Assembly: GCF_002632725.1 (NCBI RefSeq)
Contig: NZ_NJAI01000001.1
Location: forward strand, 186,001 to 250,000
Direction: 5' to 3'
Length of the DNA stretch: 64,000 nucleotides
Source of the DNA: Xenorhabdus hominickii
GTDB lineage: Bacteria; Pseudomonadota; Gammaproteobacteria; Enterobacterales; Enterobacteriaceae
Part shown: positions 1 through 8,342 of the stretch, one piece after another
Layout of the letters: each line of letters opens with the position of its first letter
Position numbering within the stretch: position 1 is the stretch's first letter
Program-made: the position numbers and the translations under genes
The notes under the pieces: model-generated
The model's database searches: none
Told to the model about the DNA's origin: nothing
Seen by the model: the letters and a program-made list of their open reading frames with translations, nothing else

Positions 1-57
1 ATTCATCGAGCGTGAATTCTATTATTGATGATCAATCAACAGATTGAATACACGACC

Positions 58-119
58 CATGTTTCTGCCCCATTGTGTGTTGACGCCGATGACTGAATTA
101 TATCGGTAACCTATTTTTA
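58..119 (+). repeat. 62-bp direct repeat, copy 1
   Basis: This 62-bp segment recurs in the same orientation at 5182-5243 with 55 of 62 identical bases by my alignment. The first 25 bases are identical. The two copies bracket the beta-helix, recombinase and retron block. They could be a target duplication, diverged attachment-site arms, or remnants of a gene split by insertion. Confidence 0.75.
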
Positions 120-412
120 CAATATATAAACTAATGGTTAGGTAAAAGATAAAGCCGACTTTATTTAAGTCATTCGCTCTAGTTAGAGCTGTATATTTAA
201 TCATATGATTGAGATAAGAAACATTTACTTTTTAAGCAATTCATATGTATGGGAAATCACACAAGACTGATTAATTAAAAAAATAACTTCATGTGGTATC
301 TTAAGGTGATTATAAACAGGGAATTAAACCTATTTAAAACTCAATCACACTATCCTTTATGAAATGCCATTAATAATCAAATAAGGTTTTATGAGCAAAA
401 ACCAAGATGTTT

Positions 413-440
413 TTGAATAAATTAAAAACTATCATATAGG
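413..440 (+). promoter_or_regulatory. Putative sigma-70 promoter of the beta-helix gene
   Basis: TTGAAT (413-418) and TATAGG (435-440) are 16 bases apart and lie just upstream of the ribosome binding site of the gene starting at 466. In such AT-rich DNA chance matches are frequent, so this is tentative. Confidence 0.3.
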
Positions 441-465
441 ATAAATATTTTTTGGAGTAACATAG

Positions 466-2238
466 ATGTCAGAAATGATACATAGTTCTTTATTACCATC
501 TCAATCATTTAATTCAATCAGAGTAATATCTGCAAAAGAATTTGGCATTGAGTCTGGAGTTTGTAATAGGAAATTATTACAGGATCTACAAGATAGATCT
601 GAATTATTGCGGATCCCGATAGATTTTTCAGGTATTCGAGAAATATGTTTCGATGGTTACATTTCTATCGGTGATTGGTTTCATTGGCGCTCATCCGGCC
701 GATTTGATACCACGATAAAACCTGTGTCATTAACCAGAGCAACCGTTGGTTCAAATGGCTATGGTATTTATGCGTGGTTTACACGAAAAGATCCCGAACA
801 AAATCTCACTTACGCCATGCTTGAAGATATTGGAATGGATGGTCAATATCAAGGTGGATATGAAATTAAGGTGGAATCACTAATCAGGGGATTTTGTTGG
901 CATGCAGATAGAGATTCTGTTTTAACTGATATCACAGCATTGCGCTGCCACTTTAAAAATATGCCTCATGAAGCCTGGGAAGGTTACACAACTAATGGAG
1001 GAACAATAGATGGTATACGATATTTATATTGTTCATCTGAAGGCGAAGACCCAGAAAAAACCTCAGTAGGATTCAATGCGTTTAAATGTATGAATGGCTC
1101 CATAGACTCACCATCAGAGTATGGAATATATACAATACGCAATATTGTAAGCCGAGGAAATACAGCAAGAGGGCATAGAACATTGACCGATTTGAAACGC
1201 GGTTGTGAAAAGTGGAGCATTTCTTTATGTAATACATATGATATGAATGATTGCCACCATTCTACTGATGGCTCTAGAGACGGAATTTTTTCTGATAACA
1301 TTGGAGAACAAACAGGAAAGTCTTATAGGAATAAAAACTTCCTTGAAATTCAGGGGGAAAATATAACTGTAACATCCTCTATATTCAAAGGAGCACCGGA
1401 TGATAAAAGAGCGGGAGTCGCGGGTATTTTAATCACTAACTATCAGTATCCTTCATTACCAGGAAGTAATGAAAGTAAAAATATACATATTAGTAACTGT
1501 CAAGTAAACAACATTGATAATGGAGCCATCAGAATTATTAATGCGTCAAATGTAAAAGTAAATGGCTTGAGCATTAATAATTGCAAAAATGGAGTTTCAT
1601 TTGAGCGAAATCTCGGAATGAATAAACCTTTATTTAATACAATCGAAGATATTGTAACTCATGATTCCGATACAGGTTTAATTGTCTCTACTGACTATCC
1701 ATTGTTAATTAACACTCCACCTATCAATGGAAAAATGGCTTGTAAAATTAATAACGGCACTATAATTTACAGATTCAAAAAACCATATTTTTGTAATTAC
1801 CCCCCCAGCATAGAAAATTCGGATATACTACTTAAAAATATTGGTGGTACCTCATCCGATGATAGACCTATTGGTATACCTTATGCTATTGAATTAGATG
1901 ATTCAGAACCATTATCAGTACGGGAATATTCTGCTGCATTAATCCCTGTTCTGGAAGATGATATTATTTATTTCTCTTGCCATGTAAAAGAATTGAGTTC
2001 CCCAGAGTCTTCATTTTTAATTAGAGAATACATTGATAATGAGATTAAATATAGTGAATTTATTAGAACTGGAGCACGGAATGACTGGAATGAATTTTTC
2101 GTTATTTATCATCCATCAGTTCAAGGAGTTAATAAAATAGAAATTCTGTTATGTCCAGCAACCGATGATTTAGGAAATACGTCACTGCAAGGGAAAACAC
2201 TATTTTCGAAGATGATTATATCAAAAAGACCTATATGA
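466..2238 (+). CDS. Right-handed beta-helix protein, tailspike-like
   Basis: This is a 590-residue protein with no signal peptide or membrane segment. From about residue 215 to 420 it has short repeating units rich in Asn, Ile, Val and Gly ('NIHISNCQVNNIDNG', 'NVKVNGLSINNCKNG'). That pattern is typical of right-handed parallel beta-helices of the pectate-lyase or tailspike fold. The last 150 residues look like a beta-sandwich cap. Such folds occur in phage tailspikes, polysaccharide lyases and surface proteins; I cannot name a substrate. The start at 466 is supported by GGAG about nine bases upstream. The gene is AT-rich, stands alone, and ends at a clear hairpin terminator at 2321-2349. Its neighbour is a tyrosine recombinase, which suggests mobile or prophage-derived DNA. 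Confidence 0.6.
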   Translation: MSEMIHSSLLPSQSFNSIRVISAKEFGIESGVCNRKLLQDLQDRSELLRIPIDFSGIREICFDGYISIGDWFHWRSSGRFDTTIKPVSLTRATVGSNGYGIYAWFTRKDPEQNLTYAMLEDIGMDGQYQGGYEIKVESLIRGFCWHADRDSVLTDITALRCHFKNMPHEAWEGYTTNGGTIDGIRYLYCSSEGEDPEKTSVGFNAFKCMNGSIDSPSEYGIYTIRNIVSRGNTARGHRTLTDLKRGCEKWSISLCNTYDMNDCHHSTDGSRDGIFSDNIGEQTGKSYRNKNFLEIQGENITVTSSIFKGAPDDKRAGVAGILITNYQYPSLPGSNESKNIHISNCQVNNIDNGAIRIINASNVKVNGLSINNCKNGVSFERNLGMNKPLFNTIEDIVTHDSDTGLIVSTDYPLLINTPPINGKMACKINNGTIIYRFKKPYFCNYPPSIENSDILLKNIGGTSSDDRPIGIPYAIELDDSEPLSVREYSAALIPVLEDDIIYFSCHVKELSSPESSFLIREYIDNEIKYSEFIRTGARNDWNEFFVIYHPSVQGVNKIEILLCPATDDLGNTSLQGKTLFSKMIISKRPI

Positions 2239-2320
2239 GCAGCAAGGATGATTTTTAAATAACAACCTTAACTTCACCCTGGTTTCATTGTGGAAGTATA
2301 TTTTCCATACTCAATATCTC

Positions 2321-2349
2321 ATGCTATCACGTCCTTGGTAGCATTTTTT
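2321..2349 (+). terminator. Rho-independent terminator after the beta-helix gene
   Basis: Stem arms ATGCTATCA (2321-2329) and TGGTAGCAT (2336-2344) pair over nine positions with one G-T wobble. A run of T follows directly. Confidence 0.75.
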
Positions 2350-2500
2350 CAACCATTGAGGATATCCATGCGGTTAATTTACGAGCTGAATGAAGCAATA
2401 AGTCCAAGTCTTACAAGTTAGATAAAAAGCACTGACAAATATCTACCCATCTTCAAAAGACTACAATCATGATGACTAATTATACAAAAAGGAAATCATT

Positions 2501-3097
2501 ATGGTCGTATCAAACAAAAGTCGACGTAGTGGTATCAAAAAGCCTTTTAGACTCGAAGAAATCTGGCGTATCCGAACAAGGCTCGAAATCGAAAATAACC
2601 TGATGCAACTGGCGTTACTCAATTTGGCAATCGATAGCAAACTCCGAGCGAGTGATTTGCTGACTCTCAAAGTTTGCGATGTTTCGTCACAAGGTATGGT
2701 ATTTGATAGGGTTAGACATGCTCAGAGGAAAACTGATATTGAAGTCCAATTTGAGATTACCTCTAAGACTCAGAATAGCTTAATTAAGTGGATGCTCTCT
2801 GCTTCTTTGACTGCTGGCAATTATCTTTTCCCAAGTTTGAGATGTAAGCAGCAACCAATTAGTTACTCATACTATAGGCATCTCGTTAGAACGTGGGCAT
2901 CAAATCTTGGGTTAGACCCAAATTTCTATGGCACTCACTCGATGAGGAGAACGAAAGCAACGCTTGTATACGCTAAAACTAAGAACATTCGTGCAGTTCA
3001 ACTATTACTTGGGCACGCAAAGGTAGATAATACTATCCGTTATCTTGGTGTTGAATTGGAGGATGCCCTCCGACTTTCAGAAGGAACAGATTGTTAA
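2501..3097 (+). CDS. Short tyrosine recombinase (catalytic domain only)
   Basis: A 198-residue tyrosine recombinase, about the size of FimB/FimE-type invertases and lacking the usual N-terminal core-binding domain. The catalytic residues are visible in order: Arg in 'SKLRASDLL' (about residue 49), 'HSMRRT' giving His-x-x-Arg (about 146-149), His in 'LLGHAKV' (about 171) and the Tyr nucleophile in 'TIRYLG' (about 181). AAGGAAAT lies seven bases before the ATG. It cuts and rejoins DNA at specific sites through a 3'-phosphotyrosine intermediate. It could invert or excise nearby DNA, for example the block between the 62-bp repeats, but nothing in the sequence proves a target. It sits between the beta-helix gene and the retron and converges with the latter. 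Confidence 0.85.
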   Translation: MVVSNKSRRSGIKKPFRLEEIWRIRTRLEIENNLMQLALLNLAIDSKLRASDLLTLKVCDVSSQGMVFDRVRHAQRKTDIEVQFEITSKTQNSLIKWMLSASLTAGNYLFPSLRCKQQPISYSYYRHLVRTWASNLGLDPNFYGTHSMRRTKATLVYAKTKNIRAVQLLLGHAKVDNTIRYLGVELEDALRLSEGTDC

Positions 3098-3102
3098 GCC
3101 AT

Positions 3103-3127
3103 GTGGCCCTGAATTATAGGGGGCCAC
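3103..3127. terminator. Hairpin between the convergent recombinase and retron RT genes
   Basis: GTGGCCC (3103-3109) pairs with GGGCCAC (3121-3127) just after the recombinase stop codon. There is no strong T tract, so it may be only a weak terminator. Confidence 0.4.
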
Positions 3128-3272
3128 CACCCATTACGAGTTAGATCCAAGATTTACCAATCCTCCCTTTTCGTGCTTATTCATACCAAAGCTAATGGAT
3201 ATGTAAAGCCTTATCCTATTCTTAATCTTAAACTACCAAGAAAAAATTAAGTATAATAGGTAGATACAAATA

Positions 3273-4225
3273 TTATTTTTGAGTGTTGGCCTTAATAGTT
3301 CTGGCTCTATCTTTGAACTTAGGGTCAATAGAACTTAGTGCATACAATCTACCTAGTAATGTGAGTGTAATCTGCATATTGATGGCATTAGGAATGTCTT
3401 TTATAGATTTCCAACATGTAATGTCTGAAACTAGCTTCATTCGCTGCTCATTACGTACGAACACTATTTCATCCTTTATCACAATGCCTGTTACAAGCTT
3501 CGGTTCTTTGCCGCGATACAATTTTGTTTTGGTCGGGTGCATTTGGTGTCCATGCCTTTCAATAATCTGACGAGTTATGGACTTGAAAAGTGGGTTTACG
3601 TGGTTTCCCGAGAAAGTAAGGTCATCGACATACAAAGTCATTGTTACATTGTGCTTAATAGCTAACTGTTCGAGCTCGCTAAACATTCTACAGTTAGCCC
3701 AGTAAGCGAGTGGCATACTGATGCGACTACCTGTTGGAAGGTGACCGTGAATTGTGCAAATATGGCTTAAGATATCTGCGACATCTGATGAACATTCCAT
3801 AACTGTGTAGAAAAACGAAAAAACCATGCTTCTTTTTGTCGATATGGAAAAAAAGAACAAACATCCGTTGTCATGAGTGGAAAACTGTTACAGTGAATAC
3901 GAGCATTACCTACATTTGAGTGTTGTTTCTTTCCAGAATGCAAAAAACTCGGTGTAGCAATTCGGCAAATTAGACTTGCGATCCGTGTGTGAACTACATC
4001 TAATTCGCCTACTGGATGCTGTATTTTACGTACCTTACCCTTCTTACCTTTTTCCTCAAACTCGTTGTAGTTTTCCGTATCGTTCATCATACGAAGCAGA
4101 GTTTCCATATCAACTTTGAGTAGATTTGTTAACTTCTTTTTTGACTTAAGTTTGTAGAAAGGAGAATCTTGTAAGGTATAGGATTTTTTTCTGGTAACTA
4201 TTTTAAGCTTTGATTTTTTTGTCAT
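3273..4225 (-). pseudogene. Retron-type reverse transcriptase, frameshifted
   Basis: Two overlapping frames together encode one reverse transcriptase of about 317 residues. The first frame has the N-terminal region and RT motif 'TTDVCSFF'. The second has 'HLPTGSRISMPLAYW' (RT motif 4), the catalytic 'LYVDD' box and 'KLVTGIVI', whose VTG triplet is a hallmark of retron RTs. The break lies in a T7 run (3848-3854 on the + strand as A7). A -1 shift there restores the full protein. In the zero frame the heptamer reads T TTT TTT, which has the register of a canonical -1 slippery site. So this is either a one-base homopolymer loss or error, or programmed frameshifting. I chose the ATG at 4225 because the longer frame begins with TTG. 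Retron RTs copy part of a structured RNA into msDNA as part of anti-phage defence. The gene overlaps the end of the HTH gene upstream. Confidence 0.8.
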
Positions 4226-4562
4226 TCTTATTGATCGCCCAGTCTGCAATTACTAGAACTTTACCAACCATTAATTGTCTGAATTTTTTGGCTAACTTCC
4301 CTTCCTTGTGGATGTTCTGAGAAAACATTACAAGAGAAGTTACGGGGATATCAAACTTTGATGAATACATCTCAAGTAATTCGCTCTCGATAGGCCTATT
4401 ACCTGATTCAAGTTCTTTTAAATACAACGGCGTCAAACCAAACTCGTTAGCTAAATCGCTAACCGTTAGTTCATGATATTGTCGAATTAATTTTAAAGCT
4501 TTGTGGATCATTAGGTAGTCCATAGTAGGTTCGAAACAAGGGGGAGTAAACTTACTCGTCAC
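4203..4562 (-). CDS. XRE-like HTH protein of the retron operon
   Basis: A 119-residue protein (GTG start; an ATG start at 4523 would give 106 residues). Residues about 20-65 form a Cro/C1-type helix-turn-helix ('LTVSDLANEFGLTPLYLKEL'). Its end overlaps the RT start by about 20 bases and its start overlaps the stop of the 53-aa ORF, so the three genes are translationally packed. An HTH gene next to the RT defines one published retron class (type VI, as I recall). There the protein could be a regulator or part of the effector; nothing in the sequence distinguishes these. An AGAAGGA stretch about ten bases upstream supports the GTG start. Confidence 0.75.
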   Translation of the reverse strand: MTSKFTPPCFEPTMDYLMIHKALKLIRQYHELTVSDLANEFGLTPLYLKELESGNRPIESELLEMYSSKFDIPVTSLVMFSQNIHKEGKLAKKFRQLMVGKVLVIADWAINKNDKKIKA

Positions 4563-4713
4563 CCCTTTCTGTTCCTTCTAACATACGTAGTAAGAGCCAG
4601 ATTCTATAAATCCATACGAGTATGAACTTAATGATTGAAAAAACGGTTTCCCACTTCTTCGGGCGTGTCTTTTGGTTTACTTGCTGATCTTGATGTGCGT
4701 TATGTTTTTTCAT
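4552..4713 (-). CDS. 53-aa membrane protein in the retron operon
   Basis: I found this ORF by translating the reverse strand between the retron leader and the HTH gene. It encodes 53 residues: a polar, basic N-terminus (residues 1-22, with 'TRPKKWE'), one hydrophobic segment rich in Ile, Leu and Trp (about 24-44, 'FSIIKFILVWIYRIWLLLRM') and a short acidic tail. The start is strongly supported by AGGAGA six bases before the ATG. The stop overlaps the GTG of the HTH gene, implying translational coupling. A single-span basic peptide of this size next to a retron could be the toxic effector that the msDNA/RT complex restrains, as small membrane toxins are in other systems. That role is inference; I recognise no family. 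Confidence 0.65.
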   Translation of the reverse strand: MKKHNAHQDQQVNQKTRPKKWETVFSIIKFILVWIYRIWLLLRMLEGTERGDE

Positions 4714-4719
4714 AAATAT

Positions 4720-4977
4720 CTCCTATGTGCCTTGAAACCCACCTCATCCGCAGATGAGATTAAGAAGTTACAAGTTCGCCTCACAAAGGAAGGGATTGAT
4801 CAGCACAAAGCCCCCGTCTCGACGAACCTTTGGTCGCCCAAAAGGTTCGAGTACCCACCCATGTTCATGCTGTCACTAATATAGAGAAGCTAGGCATGTG
4901 GGGGTAAAAGGGTAGAAAGATTTCTCTTTCCTCGGACTAAGTCCAGTTAATGGCGTAGTTATCCCTCAACACATCAA
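4720..4977 (-). ncRNA. Candidate retron msr-msd RNA leader
   Basis: Between a strong promoter and the 53-aa ORF lies about 255 bases of transcribed leader that folds into several hairpins (RNA sense on the minus strand). In transcript order they are: GGAC-UUA-GUCC (4944-4934); GAAAGA-GAAA-UCUUUC with a GNRA-type loop; a long arm CCCCCACAUG/CAUGGGUGGG; a perfect 9-bp stem CGAACCTTT/AAAGGTTCG (4849-4823) that fits an msd hairpin; and CTCATC-CGCA-GATGAG (4758-4743). AGGGAU near the 5' end can pair with AUCCCU near the 3' end, a possible a1/a2 pair but only six bases. The position just upstream of the operon that contains the retron RT is the expected one. The exact boundaries and the branching G are not determined. 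Confidence 0.55.
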
Positions 4978-4983
4978 GTATTA

Positions 4984-5012
4984 ATCATATTAATGAAATC
5001 CATAACTATCAA
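4984..5012 (-). promoter_or_regulatory. Sigma-70 promoter of the retron operon
   Basis: On the minus strand TTGATA (5012-5007) and TATGAT (4989-4984) are separated by exactly 17 bases. This predicts transcription starting near 4977, just before the structured leader. Confidence 0.7.
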
Positions 5013-5039
5013 AGGGAATATTTAAAAATGAGACATAGT

Positions 5040-5512
5040 AGGCAATATTGAAGTGTATTAGTCGTCACTCGAACTTGACCTGGCAGTTAGCCATATATTT
5101 TCTCATCATCGTCAGATCGTTACCTACCTTTGGGTTAACTCATTTATGCCCAAGGACATATCGGGGCATGATCATCGCCAGCATGTTTCTGCCCCATTGT
5201 GTGTTGGTGTCGCTAGCTGAATTATATCGGGAACCTATTTTTAGCCTGAATTTGTCAGATAACTACATAGTGACACTAAACCGGAAGGTGCAATACTGGT
5301 GGAACGAGTATAACTGAGCAAGCTGGGAAATTATGATTGTGATACTTCCAGAGAACTCCACATAGAAGGCTTTAAATTTACGGTAATATGACATGTGAAA
5401 ACACTTGCTAATATTGATGCGATTTAATCCTACGTTTTGCACAAAAAACATGAGTTGTATTTCGTAACACGGCTGAATGCCCATACCCTAACATCCAGCC
5501 GATTTAAGGAAA
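5040..5512. other. Gene-free stretch with degenerate coding remnant
   Basis: I support no intact gene here. The reverse strand has an interrupted frame ('VNPKVGNDLTMMRKYMANC', then a stop, with 'NTQWGRNM' upstream), consistent with a gene fragment. The second copy of the 62-bp repeat lies at 5182-5243. The forward frame across 5048-5317 has no ribosome binding site and I do not call it. Confidence 0.4.
5182..5243 (+). repeat. 62-bp direct repeat, copy 2
   Basis: Same orientation as 58-119 with seven mismatches, all but one clustered in the middle (TTG|GTGTCGCTAG against TTG|ACGCCGATGA). The spacing between copies is 5.1 kb. Confidence 0.75.
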
Positions 5513-5926
5513 TTAATCCAATGAGAATGCTGATAAAGGAAGAGCTGTCTCATGCAGATGACGCCATATCACCTGATTATCCGCCTCCAACTCGAACACC
5601 ACGGTCGAAAAGCGCAGCGTTGCGTTCTGGCCTGGCAGCTGTTGCCGTTCCTGATAAGTCACGGTAGCCCCTATAGCACTCTCTGCAATCAATTGCATAT
5701 TGTCGATTTCAATCTCCAGCCCCGATTTTGCGCCGCATTGCGTACGGAAAAACGAAGTTAGCGACGTGTAATCAAGCTGGCCTCCACCTGGAGTCACCAT
5801 GGAATAGGCTGGGCTGAAACGTGCCAACAAATCTTCACACACCTCGGCGGGACTGCTGGCATCGCCGAGCCAACGGCGGATCAGTACGTGAGCATCTAAG
5901 ACTTCCTGAAAGTAGCGATTCATCAT
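5513..5926 (-). CDS. NTF2-like (SnoaL/DUF4440-type) protein
   Basis: A 137-residue soluble protein with the pattern of the NTF2-like fold: an N-terminal helix ('MNRYFQEVLDAHVLIRRWL'), a segment ending in 'FSPAYSMVTPGG', and C-terminal strands ('ATVTYQERQQL', 'LRFSTVVFELEAD', 'VIWRHLHET'). Such proteins are small enzymes or ligand-binding domains; no substrate can be named. Its ATG overlaps the TGA of the upstream MFS gene (ATGA), so the two form one operon, presumably controlled by the divergent LysR gene. Confidence 0.6.
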   Translation of the reverse strand: MMNRYFQEVLDAHVLIRRWLGDASSPAEVCEDLLARFSPAYSMVTPGGGQLDYTSLTSFFRTQCGAKSGLEIEIDNMQLIAESAIGATVTYQERQQLPGQNATLRFSTVVFELEADNQVIWRHLHETALPLSAFSLD

Positions 5927-7302
5927 TTCTCCTGATTAAACGTAAGAATAACTCTGCTATTAGCTATCCGTAGGCAGAGTAAGACGGGAATGACAGCACT
6001 GATGGCCGCCAGTGCAAAGCACAGATGATAAGCCTGGGTTTGCTGAATACCTGATATGTTGAGTAACACGTTCAGTAATAAACTGATTAACGTCACGCCC
6101 AAACAGAAACTGAGCTGACGGTTAATGTTCCACAGGGCGCTGGCATCCGCCAATTCAGCATCGTGTATCTGAATAAACGCCAAACTCTGCGCGGTGCTGC
6201 TGCACAGGCTGCCCCCGAATCCCATCAATGCATAAGCGACAGCCGCCAAAATCACGTCATCGGCACTGCCAACCAGAGGTAATAATCCAATACCGATCCC
6301 CTGCACCAGGCAACCAATGATGAACAACGGACGCGGCCCGACCTTATTAAACTTTTTGCCAGTGAGAGAGATAGCGGCAAATGAGGCTATCGCCCAGGGA
6401 AACATCATCGCGCCCACCAGGGTGGCATGCATCCCAAGCTGATCCTACAAATACAGCATCGTAATCAGGCTGACGCCGGTAAAAATGCCCGGAATAAGCT
6501 GATAGATCAGCATCGCGGTTTGCAGCATCGGCTTCTGGATTAGACGCAGGTTGAGCAACGGTTGCGTTTTACGTAACGAAGTGCGTACATACCAGCACAT
6601 CAGCGCAATACCAGAGCCCAGTAACGCCGCCCCCAAGCTCAGGCGATCGGATTCGCCCATGTAAGTCAGGCCTAGCAGAATCAGAGTCAGCGCCAGACAG
6701 CCCGAGATAAGATCGCTGAAATCCAGCCGTTCGGCACTGGTGGCACGCACATCACTCTTCAGCCAACAAACGGCAAGAATCAATGCGACGAATGCCAAGG
6801 GCAAACTGGCTAAAAATACCCAGCGCCAGCTGACGTTGTCCACGAGCACGCCGCCGATGGCCGGAGAGAGCGCCGGCGCCATTAAGGCGACCAGCATAAC
6901 GACCGAAGAGAGTTTTGCCCGCTCATGACTGCGATAAAGGGCATAAGTCATTGCCTGACCAACAGGGATCAGCAGTCCCCCGCCCAGTCCCTGTACCACG
7001 CGCCAGGCAATGAGTTGCTCAATATGGGAGGCGCCGGCTGTACAGCCGGTGCCGATGATGAAAATAATCAATGAGAGGATAAACAGGCGCTTTGAGCCCA
7101 CTCGTTTTGCCAGCCAACTACTTAGGGGAATAACCAACGTTAATCCCAGAATATAGCCATTACTCACCCACGCCAGCTGACTAACCGGCGCATTAAGCTG
7201 CCGGCCAATATCGGGATAGGCGACGTTGGCGATAAACATGTTGACCAGATCGATGAAAAAACCCAGCAGATAGACGCTGGCGACACGCACCCGATAATTC
7301 AT
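5923..7302 (-). pseudogene. MFS drug-efflux-type transporter with in-frame amber codon
   Basis: A transporter of the DHA2 (EmrB-like, 14-helix) major facilitator family. It shows 'NVAYPDIGRQL', the motif-A region 'SSWLAKRVGSKRLFIL', 'WRVVQGLGGGLLIPVGQA' and motif C 'APALSPAIGGVLVD'. The frame is interrupted once, by TAG at 6445-6447, between 'LITMLYL' and 'DQLGMHATLVGA'. Both halves stay in the same frame. Homologous pumps usually have 'LYLQ..LG' here, so a CAG to TAG change is the simplest explanation. I chose the ATG at 7302 ('MNYRVRVASV') because the longer frame would leave no room for a promoter opposite lysR. Without suppression the product stops after about 285 residues. It probably exported a small toxic compound. 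Confidence 0.8.
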
Positions 7303-7389
7303 ATATTTCTCATGAAAAACAACATAATGGGCGCAGTATACAGTTAGAAAAAAAAAGATAAATCGACGTTTTGCAGTTACACTGTCTAA

Positions 7390-7406
7390 ATTATTTTGAC
7401 AATAAT
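7390..7406. promoter_or_regulatory. Putative LysR-type operator
   Basis: ATTATT-TTGAC-AATAAT is a perfect 6-5-6 palindrome with T-N11-A character. It lies between the divergent LysR and MFS genes, where a LysR-type regulator usually binds. Confidence 0.5.
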
Positions 7407-7427
7407 CCAAGTTCATAAGGAAGATCC

Positions 7428-8342
7428 ATGCTGAATATGCAACGTCTGGAGATATTTGTGGCGGTAGTGGAAGCCGGCAGTTTTACCGGCGCGGCGCATA
7501 CGCTGGGGCTGACCAAAGCAGTAGTGAGTTTTAACATTAAGCAGCTTGAGGAGGAATTAGGCATTTCCGTGCTCAGTCGCAGTACCCGGCAGGTAGCCAT
7601 CACCGATGCCGGCGAACGTTTTTATCTGCACTGTTTGCAGCTGTTGCAGGATATGGAAAAAATCCTAGGCGATGTCCGCAGCGATCATGCCGGCCTGAGA
7701 GGCATGCTGCGTATCACCACCACGCAGGAATATGGGGCCAGAGTTGTGGTTCCCGTGATCTCGGCATTTGCCGCCCTGCATCCACAACTACGCATCCAGC
7801 ACGTATCGTCATCAAAAAATGATGATTTGATCTCTGGACGTTTTGATGTAGCAATACGTCTTGGCCAACTGGCAGATTCTACTCATCATGCGAAGCTAAT
7901 CGATTGGTTCGATATTCTACCTGTCGCTTCAAAAGAATATTTAACGACGCATCATGACAATACCATCACTGACCTGAAACAACTGCAAAGTGCGCGCTGG
8001 ATCGCACATAGCCGTCTTGCCACACCATTAAGCTGGCAGGTTTTGACGCCTGCAGGCGACAATGTACTGTTCAGGGCAGATGCTCCTCCCATGATTATGG
8101 CTGACAGCGCGACTTCACTGCGGGCATTTGCCCGCAGTGGCGCAGGCGTGGCATTACTGCCCGCTTGGTTGGTGCAAGAAGATATTGCCAACGGATGTTT
8201 AACCCCATTACTGCCTGATCACCACTTTCCCAGGCAAGGCATCTACGCGCTCTATCCCAATACCCGCCATGTCTCCGAAAACGTCCGGACATTTATCGAT
8301 TTCTTACAAAGCCGGATCGAAAAGCCCAACAGCAAACAATAA
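7428..8342 (+). CDS. LysR-family transcriptional regulator
   Basis: A 304-residue LysR-type regulator of usual length. Residues 1-60 form the winged HTH ('QRLEIFVAVVEAGSFTGAAH', 'SFNIKQLEEELGISVLSRST'). Residues about 90-300 form the periplasmic-binding-like effector domain. AAGGAAG directly precedes the start. Divergence from the MFS/NTF2-like operon implies that it controls that operon in response to a small molecule, probably the pump substrate. It resembles the CrgA/DmlR-type subgroup ('SGRFDVAIRLG', 'SGAGVALLPAWL'). Confidence 0.9.
   Translation: MLNMQRLEIFVAVVEAGSFTGAAHTLGLTKAVVSFNIKQLEEELGISVLSRSTRQVAITDAGERFYLHCLQLLQDMEKILGDVRSDHAGLRGMLRITTTQEYGARVVVPVISAFAALHPQLRIQHVSSSKNDDLISGRFDVAIRLGQLADSTHHAKLIDWFDILPVASKEYLTTHHDNTITDLKQLQSARWIAHSRLATPLSWQVLTPAGDNVLFRADAPPMIMADSATSLRAFARSGAGVALLPAWLVQEDIANGCLTPLLPDHHFPRQGIYALYPNTRHVSENVRTFIDFLQSRIEKPNSKQ

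Larger units (their letters stand above)
1..465. other. AT-rich non-coding left end
   Basis: I see no convincing gene here. The stretch is strongly AT-rich. It holds the first copy of a 62-bp direct repeat (58-119) and a plausible promoter for the beta-helix gene. A short reverse-strand reading frame across the repeat shares the peptide pattern 'NTQWGRNM' with the second repeat copy near 5.2 kb, so the repeat may be a fragment of an unidentified gene. Confidence 0.5.

Noticed and set aside
4672-4884. Forward 70-aa frame in the retron leader
   Set aside because: It runs opposite to the retron operon and lacks a binding site; the strand carries hairpins of the candidate ncRNA.
5048-5317. Forward 89-aa reading frame over the second 62-bp repeat
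   Set aside because: No ribosome binding site, no recognisable protein pattern, and the first repeat copy does not keep the frame.
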